Shown here: piece after piece, positions 1 through 5,438 of the stretch | Layout: each line of letters starts with the position of its first letter | Numbering within the stretch: the stretch's first letter is position 1 | Source: an uncultured Alphaproteobacteria bacterium | GTDB taxonomy: Bacteria; Pseudomonadota; Alphaproteobacteria; Rhizobiales; Rhizobiaceae | Length of the DNA: 5,438 nt | Direction: 5' to 3' | Assembly (NCBI GenBank): GCA_929200335.1 | Contig: CAKMZG010000169.1 | Coordinates: 1-5,438, forward strand | The notes under the pieces: model-generated | Seen by the model: only the letters and a program-made list of their open reading frames with translations | The model's database searches: none | What the model was told of the DNA's origin: nothing | Program-made: the position numbers and the translations under genes

Positions 1-425
1 GCATAACAAGGCAAAGCCATGGCAGATTTAGCCGTCTCAATTTTTTTGCGCAGGGCTGATGATGGTTTTAAATCTCCAGCTTCAATGATAATATAGGCAT
101 CACTCGGCGGATCTTCCAATACGCCCTTGAGGCAATTCGCTAGATTTTTTTGTGTGGAACCTCTGATCCATATCAGGCGCTTGCCGCCAAACATGCCGAT
201 GGTATTGGCTTCATCGGATATGCGTGCAGGATCAGATGCTGCATCATCAGCCTCAAGCTTGATGACAGCAAAGGGATCGCTAAGATCAACGGAAGTATTT
301 TTTGCAAATAGCCTTGCTCGTTCGCTCACTAAGCCATCATCGGGGCCATAGATTAGTACGGTGGCAAAATCGCTCTTGCCCTGCTTTAAAAATCGATCAA
401 CTTCATGTGCTTTTAAGCGTGCCAT
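1..425 (-). CDS. holA: DNA polymerase III subunit delta, N-terminal part (3' end cut by window edge)
   Basis: This is the delta subunit of the replicative clamp loader, which opens the beta sliding clamp and helps place it on primed DNA. The frame starts at ATG 425-423 and runs off the window after 141 complete codons; the family is about 340 residues, so roughly 200 C-terminal residues are missing. Visible in translation: an N-terminal LKAHEVDRFL segment, the conserved YGPDDGL stretch (residues 26-32, at the place of the P-loop in related AAA+ proteins but without its Lys), the EANTIGMFGGKRLIWIRG block (about 72-89), and IIIEAGDLKPSSALRK (about 112-127), ending in ALPCY. These blocks match alphaproteobacterial HolA as I know it. 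It lies 25 nt downstream of lptE, as in the common leuS-lptE-holA order. Its ribosome binding site is weak (GAAAGA about 11 nt upstream), so it may depend on coupling to lptE. The truncation is only the window edge; no frameshift is visible. Confidence 0.93.
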   Translation of the reverse strand, partial: MARLKAHEVDRFLKQGKSDFATVLIYGPDDGLVSERARLFAKNTSVDLSDPFAVIKLEADDAASDPARISDEANTIGMFGGKRLIWIRGSTQKNLANCLKGVLEDPPSDAYIIIEAGDLKPSSALRKKIETAKSAMALPCY

Positions 426-450
426 TGAGTATTTGATCTTTCAGATTTAT

Positions 451-957
451 CTATCGTCCACTTAAAGCGGTAGCAATTGCAATGCGAATTTGCTCTGCTG
501 CTTCTTTGGCCGCGCGATTTTCTGCATTGCGTTGAGAGCGTAAATTTGCAAAGTTTTGGGTTGTTCTATCATAAGCTGCAACCCCTACGCGTTTGCCTTT
601 AGTGATAACGGCATTAGTTTCAGTATCAGTTAAAGTGTAATTAACACCTACTGTTACGTTTGATGCAGTTGGCTCTGCAGTAATTTGACGAACGATTGCA
701 GTGGATGAAGATGTTGAAACTTTTAGTTTCACAGAATAACGCGCACCGTCATTGCCCTTGCCACCTGTTAGGCCAAAAATAAGGCGATTACGCACTTGTT
801 GAGCAACCCGCTCATTGACTGGCGCCACCGTTACATTTTTAAGCGCCATCATAGTTGATGGAGAATTTAAAGGGCGCACTTGGCAGCCCGATAGCACCAA
901 CCCCAATAGCAGCGCCCCTAAAATTGGTAAAATATGAATTTTCACTTTAGACAACAA
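451..957 (-). CDS. lptE: LPS-assembly outer-membrane lipoprotein LptE
   Basis: LptE is the lipoprotein plug of the LptD/LptE translocon, which inserts lipopolysaccharide into the outer leaflet of the outer membrane. The 168-residue product has a lipoprotein signal peptide: positive N-region (K4, K6), hydrophobic core about 7-21, and lipobox L22-S23-G24-C25, so C25 should be the lipidated first mature residue. Residue +2 is Q26, not Asp, which fits outer-membrane sorting. After the Cys comes an RPL segment, then VAPVNERVAQQVRNRLIFGL (about 46-65) and repeated beta-strand-like alternation (SVKLKVSTS, VTVGVNYTLTD), typical of the small LptE fold. The start is TTG 957-955, inside the leuS end, chosen because AAGGA at 971-967 lies 9 nt upstream; TTG 954 and GTG 945 are alternatives that keep the signal peptide. 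Stop is TAG. LptE diverges quickly in sequence, so the name rests on lipobox, size, conserved block and position between leuS and holA. Confidence 0.88.
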   Translation of the reverse strand: MLSKVKIHILPILGALLLGLVLSGCQVRPLNSPSTMMALKNVTVAPVNERVAQQVRNRLIFGLTGGKGNDGARYSVKLKVSTSSSTAIVRQITAEPTASNVTVGVNYTLTDTETNAVITKGKRVGVAAYDRTTQNFANLRSQRNAENRAAKEAAEQIRIAIATALSGR

Positions 958-3568
958 CGTTCACAATCCTTTTTGGCACAATAATTAATTTTTTGGGTTC
1001 ATTGCCGCCCAGAGCCGTTTGAACCACTTCAAGTGCAAGTACTTTTTCTTTTATTATTGCCTCATCTGCATTAATTGGCAATTCCAGCATAGCTTTTTTC
1101 TTACCATTGATTTGAATAGGCATGGTGACACTGTCCACCACTGTAAGAGCTTTGTCAATTTCAGGCCACGGGGTTGTGGATACTAAGCCCTCACATTTTA
1201 ATTCTTGCCAGCATTCTTCGCCTAAGTGAGGCATCATTGGCGCAAACATTTGCACAACAATACGGCCAGATTCTAATAGGGCATTAAGGTCATGGTCATT
1301 GGCTTTGCTAGATTTAGCTTTCTTAATGGCTGCATCCACCTGATTAGCAGTGCTGTGAATTTGAGCAACGGCACTGTTGAATTTCAAGGTATTCAGCATT
1401 TCATCAATTTTCTCAACGGTCTGGTGAATGTGCTTGCGTAATTCCAATGCCCAATCGCTGAGCTGGCCATTGTCAATCGGTTGATGTTGAGCACCAAGAG
1501 CTGCAATTTCACCCATCGTGCGCCATACTTTTTGAGTAAAGCGATGCGCGCCTTCAACGCCTGCTTCTGTCCAAATCACATCGCGATCTGGGGGCGAATC
1601 CGATAAAACAAACCAGCGAGCGGTATCCGCGCCATAGGCTGCAATAATATCATCTGGATCAATGGTATTGCGTTTAGATTTTGACATTTTTTCAATACCG
1701 CCGATTTTTACTTCAGCACCTGTATCAATATGCACAGCTATACGTTTACCATCTTTTTCAGAGATGGAAACTTCATCGGGAGACAACCATCCGCTGTCAT
1801 TTTTATAGGTTTCATGAACAACCATGCCTTGAGTAAATAGGCCTTTAAATGGTTCTTTTAAATCAAGATGGCCTGTTTTTTGCATAGCGCGGGTGAAAAA
1901 GCGTGAATATAGAAGGTGCAAAATAGCATGTTCGATACCGCCTATATATTGATCAACAGGCAGCCAATGATTAGCAATGCTAGGCTCGGTTGGGGTGTCT
2001 GCTTCTGGTTTGGTAAAGCGGGCAAAGTACCATGAACTGTCCACAAATGTATCCATGGTATCAGTTTCGCGTTTTGCCGCTTTGCCACATTTGGGGCAAT
2101 CTACCTCGCGCCATGTTGGATGGCGATCTAATGGGTTGCCAGGCTTGTCAAAGTTAATATCTTCTGGCAAAATAACGGGTAAGTTTTCCTTTGGTACAGG
2201 CAATGGGCCGCAATCATCACAATGAATAACAGGAATTGGGCAACCCCAATAACGTTGGCGAGAAATACCCCAGTCGCGTAATTTATAATTCACTTGGCGT
2301 TCAGCCTGCGGTGTGCCTTCAAATTTAAGAGCTTCTAACTTCTTCGCCATTGCTTCTTTGGCATCATCAATAGACATGCCGTCTAAAAAGTCAGAATTAA
2401 ATAATGTGCCCTCACCAACATAGGCTTCATTTTGCACATAAAATGCATCGGGGTTTTCACCTGTAGGTAAGACAACGGGTGTGACGGTTAACTCATATTT
2501 ACGTGCAAAATCTAAATCGCGTTGGTCATGGGCAGGACAACCAAAAACGGCGCCAGTGCCATAATCCATTAAGACAAAATTTGCCACATAGATAGGCAGC
2601 GGTGTACCTGTGATAGGATGTTTAACTGTTAGGCCAGTATTAAATCCATGCTTTTCTGCAGTTTCAATAGCTGCCGCTGAAGTGCCAATTTTGCGGCATT
2701 CGGCATTAAAGTTTGCAAGCTCCGCATTTTGTTCGGCCAATTCAAGTGATAAGGGATGATCTGCTGCAATAGCTAAAAAGCTTGCGCCAAAAATGGTGTC
2801 ATGGCGGGTGGTGAAGACTTCCAAATTGGTGAAATCGCCAACCTGCTCGCTCATTTCAAATTTAACGCGCATGCCCTCTGAGCGGCCAATCCAGTTTTTC
2901 TGCATTAAGCGCACTTTTTCTGGCCATCCATCCAGCTCATCAAGTGCAGACAAAAGGTCTTCACTATAATCCGTGATTTTCATGAACCATTGGGTTAAAT
3001 CGCGTTGCTCAACCTCAGCACCTGAACGCCAACCTTTGCCATCAATCACTTGCTCATTGGCAAGCACGGTCATGTCAACGGGATCCCAGTTCACTTTAGC
3101 ATTTTTACGGTAGATCAAACCAGCATCTAAAAAATCCACAAACATTTGCTGTTGTTTGTGGTAATATTCCACATCGCAAGTGGCAAATTCACGCGACCAA
3201 TCTAAAGACAGCCCCATGGATTTCAATTGCTTACGCATGGAAGCTATGTTCTCATAAGTCCAGCTTTTAGGATGGGTGTTGTTTTTCATGGCTGCATTTT
3301 CAGCAGGCATGCCAAAAGCATCCCAACCCATAGGGTGTAAAACATCGCAGCCTTTTGCACGTTTATAGCGCGCCACCACATCGCCCATGGTATAATTGCG
3401 CACATGGCCTACATGGATACGCCCAGAAGGGTAGGGGAACATCTCTAAAACATAATAAGGATTTTTAGATTGCTCTATCTCTGTGCTGGTATTGAATATT
3501 TTAGCTTCGTCCCAGATTTTTTGCCAGCGGGCTTCTGCGTCATTTGCGTTATAGCGGTCTGTACTCAT
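947..3568 (-). CDS. leuS: Leucyl-tRNA synthetase (class Ia), complete
   Basis: This cytoplasmic enzyme joins leucine to tRNA(Leu) using ATP and removes mischarged residues. It has 873 residues (E. coli about 860), and all modules are visible. The Rossmann catalytic core carries the HIGH signature as H52-V-G-H55 and the KMSKS loop as K627-M-S-K-S631. The CP1 editing domain lies between them, with the Thr-rich TTRHDT motif (T253-T258) and H347-D348-Q-R-D351, which includes the Asp that binds the misacylated amino group. A zinc-ribbon-like region keeps two pairs, C450/C453 and C491/C494. It is followed by the conserved MDTFVDSSWY block (D510-Y514) and GIEHAILHLLYSRFF. An alpha-helical anticodon-binding domain (about 670-800) and a small C-terminal tRNA-contact domain end the protein. 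The start is ATG 3568-3566, the natural N-terminus before the RYNANDAEARWQ helix; no Shine-Dalgarno sequence precedes it. It is first gene of the minus-strand operon and overlaps lptE by 11 nt. Confidence 0.99.
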   Translation of the reverse strand: MSTDRYNANDAEARWQKIWDEAKIFNTSTEIEQSKNPYYVLEMFPYPSGRIHVGHVRNYTMGDVVARYKRAKGCDVLHPMGWDAFGMPAENAAMKNNTHPKSWTYENIASMRKQLKSMGLSLDWSREFATCDVEYYHKQQQMFVDFLDAGLIYRKNAKVNWDPVDMTVLANEQVIDGKGWRSGAEVEQRDLTQWFMKITDYSEDLLSALDELDGWPEKVRLMQKNWIGRSEGMRVKFEMSEQVGDFTNLEVFTTRHDTIFGASFLAIAADHPLSLELAEQNAELANFNAECRKIGTSAAAIETAEKHGFNTGLTVKHPITGTPLPIYVANFVLMDYGTGAVFGCPAHDQRDLDFARKYELTVTPVVLPTGENPDAFYVQNEAYVGEGTLFNSDFLDGMSIDDAKEAMAKKLEALKFEGTPQAERQVNYKLRDWGISRQRYWGCPIPVIHCDDCGPLPVPKENLPVILPEDINFDKPGNPLDRHPTWREVDCPKCGKAAKRETDTMDTFVDSSWYFARFTKPEADTPTEPSIANHWLPVDQYIGGIEHAILHLLYSRFFTRAMQKTGHLDLKEPFKGLFTQGMVVHETYKNDSGWLSPDEVSISEKDGKRIAVHIDTGAEVKIGGIEKMSKSKRNTIDPDDIIAAYGADTARWFVLSDSPPDRDVIWTEAGVEGAHRFTQKVWRTMGEIAALGAQHQPIDNGQLSDWALELRKHIHQTVEKIDEMLNTLKFNSAVAQIHSTANQVDAAIKKAKSSKANDHDLNALLESGRIVVQMFAPMMPHLGEECWQELKCEGLVSTTPWPEIDKALTVVDSVTMPIQINGKKKAMLELPINADEAIIKEKVLALEVVQTALGGNEPKKLIIVPKRIVNVVV
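967..971 (-). promoter_or_regulatory. Ribosome binding site for lptE inside leuS
   Basis: On the minus strand AAGGA lies 9 nt before TTG 957-955 and within the last codons of leuS. It favours TTG 957 over TTG 954 (12 nt away) and GTG 945 (21 nt away). Its position within leuS fits translational coupling or independent re-initiation at the overlap. Confidence 0.5.
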
Positions 3569-3580
3569 GATAATATTTTT

Positions 3581-3608
3581 ATTTTAGGATTGATTTGATT
3601 GTTGATAA
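3581..3608 (-). promoter_or_regulatory. Possible leuS promoter (weak candidate)
   Basis: Read on the minus strand, TTATCA (3608-3603) and TAAAAT (3586-3581) are separated by 16 nt and match the sigma-70 -35 and -10 consensus at 4/6 and 5/6. Transcription would then begin only about 6-7 nt before the leuS ATG. That is compatible with the absence of a Shine-Dalgarno sequence but would give an almost leaderless message. AT-rich sequence produces such matches by chance, so this is a candidate only. Confidence 0.2.
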
Positions 3609-3642
3609 TAACCACAAAAGCGGTAACAAGGATTATTATCAA
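3602..3642. repeat. Perfect 10-bp inverted repeat with 21-nt spacer, possible operator
   Basis: TTGATAATAA (3602-3611) is exactly mirrored by TTATTATCAA (3633-3642). Allowing one unpaired A at 3632, CC at 3612-3613 also faces GG at 3630-3631, extending the arms to 12 pairs. The arms are about two helical turns or slightly more apart (about 31 bp centre to centre), which would suit two protein half-sites on nearly the same face of DNA. An RNA hairpin is possible but weak, since the core stem has only one G:C pair. It sits near the middle of the divergent promoter region. No regulator can be named from the sequence. Confidence 0.5.
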
Positions 3643-3659
3643 GTGATTTGTGCCTTTAT

Positions 3660-3664
3660 AGGAG
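3660..3664 (+). promoter_or_regulatory. Ribosome binding site for the YggS-family gene
   Basis: AGGAG lies 6 nt before ATG 3671. This spacing selects ATG 3671 over the in-frame TTG at 3668 immediately before it and the in-frame ATG at 3692. Confidence 0.8.
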
Positions 3665-3670
3665 ATTTTG

Positions 3671-4360
3671 ATGCAAAATACAGTAGAAAATATGAGCAAA
3701 GCGTTAAAAGATAATTTTGAAGCTGTGCAAGAGCAGATAAAATGCGCGGAAGAAGAGGCTGGGCGTGAGGAAGGTGCTGCCCAATTAATCGCTGTATCTA
3801 AAACCTATGATGCCATATCGATTGAGCCTGTTATTGAAGCTGGGCAGCGCATTTTTGGGGAAAATCGTGTGCAAGAGGCACAGGGTAAATGGCCAGAATT
3901 GCGTGAGAAATATTCAAACATTGAATTGCATCTAATTGGCCCTCTACAAAGCAATAAATCTGCAGATGCAGTGGCGCTTTTTGATGTTATCCATACGGTG
4001 GATAGAGAAAAAATTGCCAAAACCTTGTCCCAGGAGATGGAAAAGCAAGGTCGTCATTTGCCTTGTTTCGTGCAAGTTAACACGGGCGAAGAGTTGCAAA
4101 AGGCAGGTATTGCGCCCAGTGATGCCGTGGTGTTCGTGAAAAAATGTCAGACTGAATATGGGCTTAATATTGTAGGGCTTATGTGTATTCCGCCGGTAGA
4201 TGAAAATCCAGGCCCTCATTTTGCGCTTTTGCGTGATTTGGCAAAGCAATTAGAACTTGAACAGCTTTCGCAGGGCATGTCGGGAGATTACAAAACGGCT
4301 ATCTTGATGGGGGCAACTCATGTGCGGGTTGGTTCAGCTATTTTTGGTGCCAGAGATTAA
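3671..4360 (+). CDS. YggS/PLPBP-family pyridoxal-5'-phosphate homeostasis protein
   Basis: This cytoplasmic protein belongs to the YggS/PROSC (PLPBP) family: a single-domain alanine-racemase-like TIM barrel that binds PLP but has no known catalysis, and that keeps PLP and amino/keto-acid pools in balance. The 229-residue product is the usual full length. The PLP Schiff-base lysine is K44 in LIAVSKT. Other family blocks follow in order: FGENRVQEA (62-70), HLIGPLQSNK (87-96), IHTVDREKIA, FVQVNTGEELQKAGI, GLMCIPP, GMSGDY, and the phosphate-binding HVRVGSAIFGAR near the C-terminus (R219 to G226). The start ATG 3671 is set by AGGAG 6 nt upstream. The N-terminus is a charged helix rich in Glu/Lys. 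It begins divergently from leuS and is followed after 30 nt by a PLP-dependent threonine aldolase, so the two are probably co-transcribed. No damage or unusual composition is visible. Confidence 0.96.
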   Translation: MQNTVENMSKALKDNFEAVQEQIKCAEEEAGREEGAAQLIAVSKTYDAISIEPVIEAGQRIFGENRVQEAQGKWPELREKYSNIELHLIGPLQSNKSADAVALFDVIHTVDREKIAKTLSQEMEKQGRHLPCFVQVNTGEELQKAGIAPSDAVVFVKKCQTEYGLNIVGLMCIPPVDENPGPHFALLRDLAKQLELEQLSQGMSGDYKTAILMGATHVRVGSAIFGARD

Positions 4361-4377
4361 AATAAGTGATTACACAA

Positions 4378-4381
4378 AGGA
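4378..4381 (+). promoter_or_regulatory. Ribosome binding site for the threonine aldolase gene
   Basis: AGGA, within AAAGGAA, lies 9 nt before ATG 4391 in the 30-nt gap after the YggS-family stop codon. The gap shows no terminator hairpin, which supports co-transcription of the two genes. Confidence 0.55.
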
Positions 4382-4390
4382 ACGAAGCTA

Positions 4391-5438
4391 ATGAATTTTG
4401 GAAGCGACAATTGGGCAGGTGTTGCCCCGCAAATTGCTCAAAGTTTAACCAAACATAGTCAAGGTTATGCAGCGCCCTATGGCACTTCAGATTTGGACAA
4501 GGCATTAGAGGCACGTTTCAATGACTTGTTTGAACGTGAGGTTGCAGTTTATTTTGTTGGAACAGGAACAGCAGCAAATTCACTTGCTTTATCTTCACAA
4601 AACAAACCTGGCGGTGTTGTTATGTGTCATCGTGATGCGCATATTTTTAACGATGAATGCGGTGCGCCAGAATTTTATACAGGTGGTGCGCGATTGGCGC
4701 CCATTGATGGTAAGTTGGGAAAATTTACTCCAAAGGCTTTAGATTATGAGCTTTCTCGTTTCCAACCAGATTTCATACACCATGGCCAGCCCATGGGTGT
4801 TAGTATTACTCAAGCTACTGAATGGGGTACGTGTTATCAGCTTGATGAGATTGAAGCCCTTGCAGATGTTGCTCATGCACATGATTTGCCGTTGCATATG
4901 GATGGGGCGAGATTTGCCAATGCTTTGGTTAATTTTGATGTGTCGCCTGCTGAGATGACGTGGAAGAATGGTGTAGATATTCTTTCTTTTGGTGGTACAA
5001 AAAATGGTTGTTGGTGTGCCGAGGCGGTTGTATTTTTTAATCCTGAAAAGGCGCGTGAGCTGCCTTTTATGCGTAAGCGTGCAGGACATTTGTTTTCTAA
5101 AACTAGATTTATTGCGGCGCAATTTCATGCCTATCTGGATGATGATTTATGGCTGGAACTAGCGCGCAACGCGAATGTTATGGCTCAGCAATTAGCTGAA
5201 GGCATAAGCCTGTCATCGGGGGCAGAATTGGCTTGGGGTTGCGAAAGTAATGAGGTCTTTGCAGTGATGCCATCTGATAAGATAGAGCAATTACAAAAAG
5301 CCGGTGCGCATTTTTATGAGTGGAATACACCTCATAGCTTAGATTTAGGTATATCTGACAAGCGCAGACTTATTAGACTTGTGTCTAACTATTCAACCTC
5401 AAAAGATGAAGTTATAAATTTTCTGAAACTTGTTAATA
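4391..5438 (+). CDS. Low-specificity L-threonine aldolase / beta-eliminating lyase family (3' end cut by window edge)
   Basis: This is a PLP-dependent fold-type I enzyme expected to cleave L-threonine or L-allo-threonine to glycine and acetaldehyde; related beta-hydroxy amino acids may also serve. The frame has 349 complete codons and is still open at the edge. The family is about 345-350 residues, so only a few residues are probably missing. Visible features: N-terminal MNFGSDNWAG, the TGTAAN cofactor-phosphate segment (about 57-62), a His pair H80/H84 with AHIFNDECGAPEF (H84 in the place of the PLP-stacking His of E. coli LtaE), GQPMGVSITQATEWG, HMDGAR (H169-R174; D171 pairs with the pyridine nitrogen), and FGGTKNG with Schiff-base lysine K204. 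The later FSKTRFIAAQF and SNEVFAV blocks resemble alphaproteobacterial proteins annotated as threonine aldolase. The sequence is rather distant from E. coli LtaE, so exact substrate and stereochemistry are uncertain. It follows the PLP-homeostasis gene by 30 nt. Confidence 0.92.
   Translation, partial: MNFGSDNWAGVAPQIAQSLTKHSQGYAAPYGTSDLDKALEARFNDLFEREVAVYFVGTGTAANSLALSSQNKPGGVVMCHRDAHIFNDECGAPEFYTGGARLAPIDGKLGKFTPKALDYELSRFQPDFIHHGQPMGVSITQATEWGTCYQLDEIEALADVAHAHDLPLHMDGARFANALVNFDVSPAEMTWKNGVDILSFGGTKNGCWCAEAVVFFNPEKARELPFMRKRAGHLFSKTRFIAAQFHAYLDDDLWLELARNANVMAQQLAEGISLSSGAELAWGCESNEVFAVMPSDKIEQLQKAGAHFYEWNTPHSLDLGISDKRRLIRLVSNYSTSKDEVINFLKLVN

Larger units (their letters stand above)
3569..3670. 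promoter_or_regulatory. Divergent promoter region between leuS and the YggS-family gene
   Basis: This 102-bp AT-rich gap separates leuS (minus) from the YggS-family gene (plus), so the 5' signals of both transcription units should lie here unless they reach into the genes. It contains an inverted repeat (3602-3642) and the rightward ribosome binding site (3660-3664). No textbook -35/-10 pair is clear for the plus strand: TTGATA at 3602-3607 followed after 16 nt by TAACAA is only weakly promoter-like. The region is too short for a T-box or a leucine leader-peptide attenuator, and I see no leucine-rich short frame. Confidence 0.7.

Noticed and set aside
127..351. A 74-codon open frame on the plus strand
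   Set aside because: It lies antisense to holA, which has clear family motifs. The predicted peptide has no recognisable domain and no convincing ribosome binding site.
1977..2225. An 82-codon open frame on the plus strand inside leuS
   Set aside because: It is antisense to the conserved zinc-ribbon and DSSWY part of LeuRS. The Ser/Gly-rich translation is what antisense reading of a conserved gene produces.
3602..3642. Fur box or iron-responsive operator
   Set aside because: GATAAT and ATTATC elements are present, but the 21-nt spacer does not fit the compact Fur-type or Irr-type sites I know, and neither flanking gene is iron-related.
3668..3670. TTG as start of the YggS-family gene
   Set aside because: ATG follows immediately at 3671 and has the better spacing (6 nt) from AGGAG.
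3805..4249. Several 67-101 codon frames on both strands within the YggS-family gene
   Set aside because: All overlap a full-length conserved gene with intact motifs. Their translations (Cys/His/Trp-rich, without domains) look like out-of-frame shadows.
4361..4390. Terminator between the YggS-family gene and the threonine aldolase
   Set aside because: The 30-nt gap has no GC-rich stem and no T run.
4739..5128. A 129-codon minus-strand frame and shorter plus-strand frames (4521-4742, 4746-4958)
   Set aside because: They are antisense or frame-shifted readings of the threonine aldolase, whose own frame is continuous and carries all catalytic residues. The minus-strand product is a Lys/Arg/Thr-rich, domain-free sequence.
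1..5438. An undescribed defence, mobile or biosynthetic system
   Set aside because: Apart from the 102-bp intergenic region and two short gaps, the whole window is accounted for by five recognisable housekeeping genes. There are no phage, transposon, toxin-antitoxin, CRISPR or secretion-related sequences, and no abrupt shift in base or codon use that I can see.

Overview
The window is an ordinary housekeeping segment of an alphaproteobacterial chromosome. The HolA, LptE, LeuRS and threonine-aldolase proteins resemble the versions I know from Hyphomicrobiales (Rhizobiales). Base composition looks AT-rich for that order, with many A/T-ending codons, which would suit a low-GC, perhaps marine or host-associated, lineage. 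The lineage call rests on memory of family sequences, not on a search. I see no mobile elements, RNA genes, CRISPR arrays or prophage signs.

Left arm, minus strand (3568 down to 1): leuS (leucyl-tRNA synthetase, complete), lptE (LPS-assembly lipoprotein, complete) and holA (DNA polymerase III delta subunit; the N-terminal 141 codons are present and the rest lies beyond position 1). leuS and lptE overlap by 11 nt, and lptE and holA are 25 nt apart, so the three read as one operon. The order leuS-lptE-holA is also found in Escherichia coli, so it is an old proteobacterial arrangement. The products serve translation, outer-membrane assembly and replication.

Centre (3569-3670): a 102-bp divergent intergenic region that must hold the promoters for both arms. 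It carries a perfect 10-bp inverted repeat with a 21-nt spacer, and a good Shine-Dalgarno sequence for the rightward gene. leuS has no obvious Shine-Dalgarno sequence.

Right arm, plus strand (3671 to 5438): a YggS/PLPBP-family pyridoxal-phosphate homeostasis protein, then 30 nt later a PLP-dependent low-specificity L-threonine aldolase of the beta-eliminating lyase family, which is still open at the window edge. The two probably form an operon that pairs a PLP-handling protein with a PLP enzyme of glycine/threonine metabolism.

Coding density is very high and every gene has its diagnostic residues. I found no convincing undescribed system. The points most worth checking are the palindrome in the divergent promoter region, the PLP gene pair, the TTG-started overlapping lptE, and the missing Shine-Dalgarno sequence at leuS.
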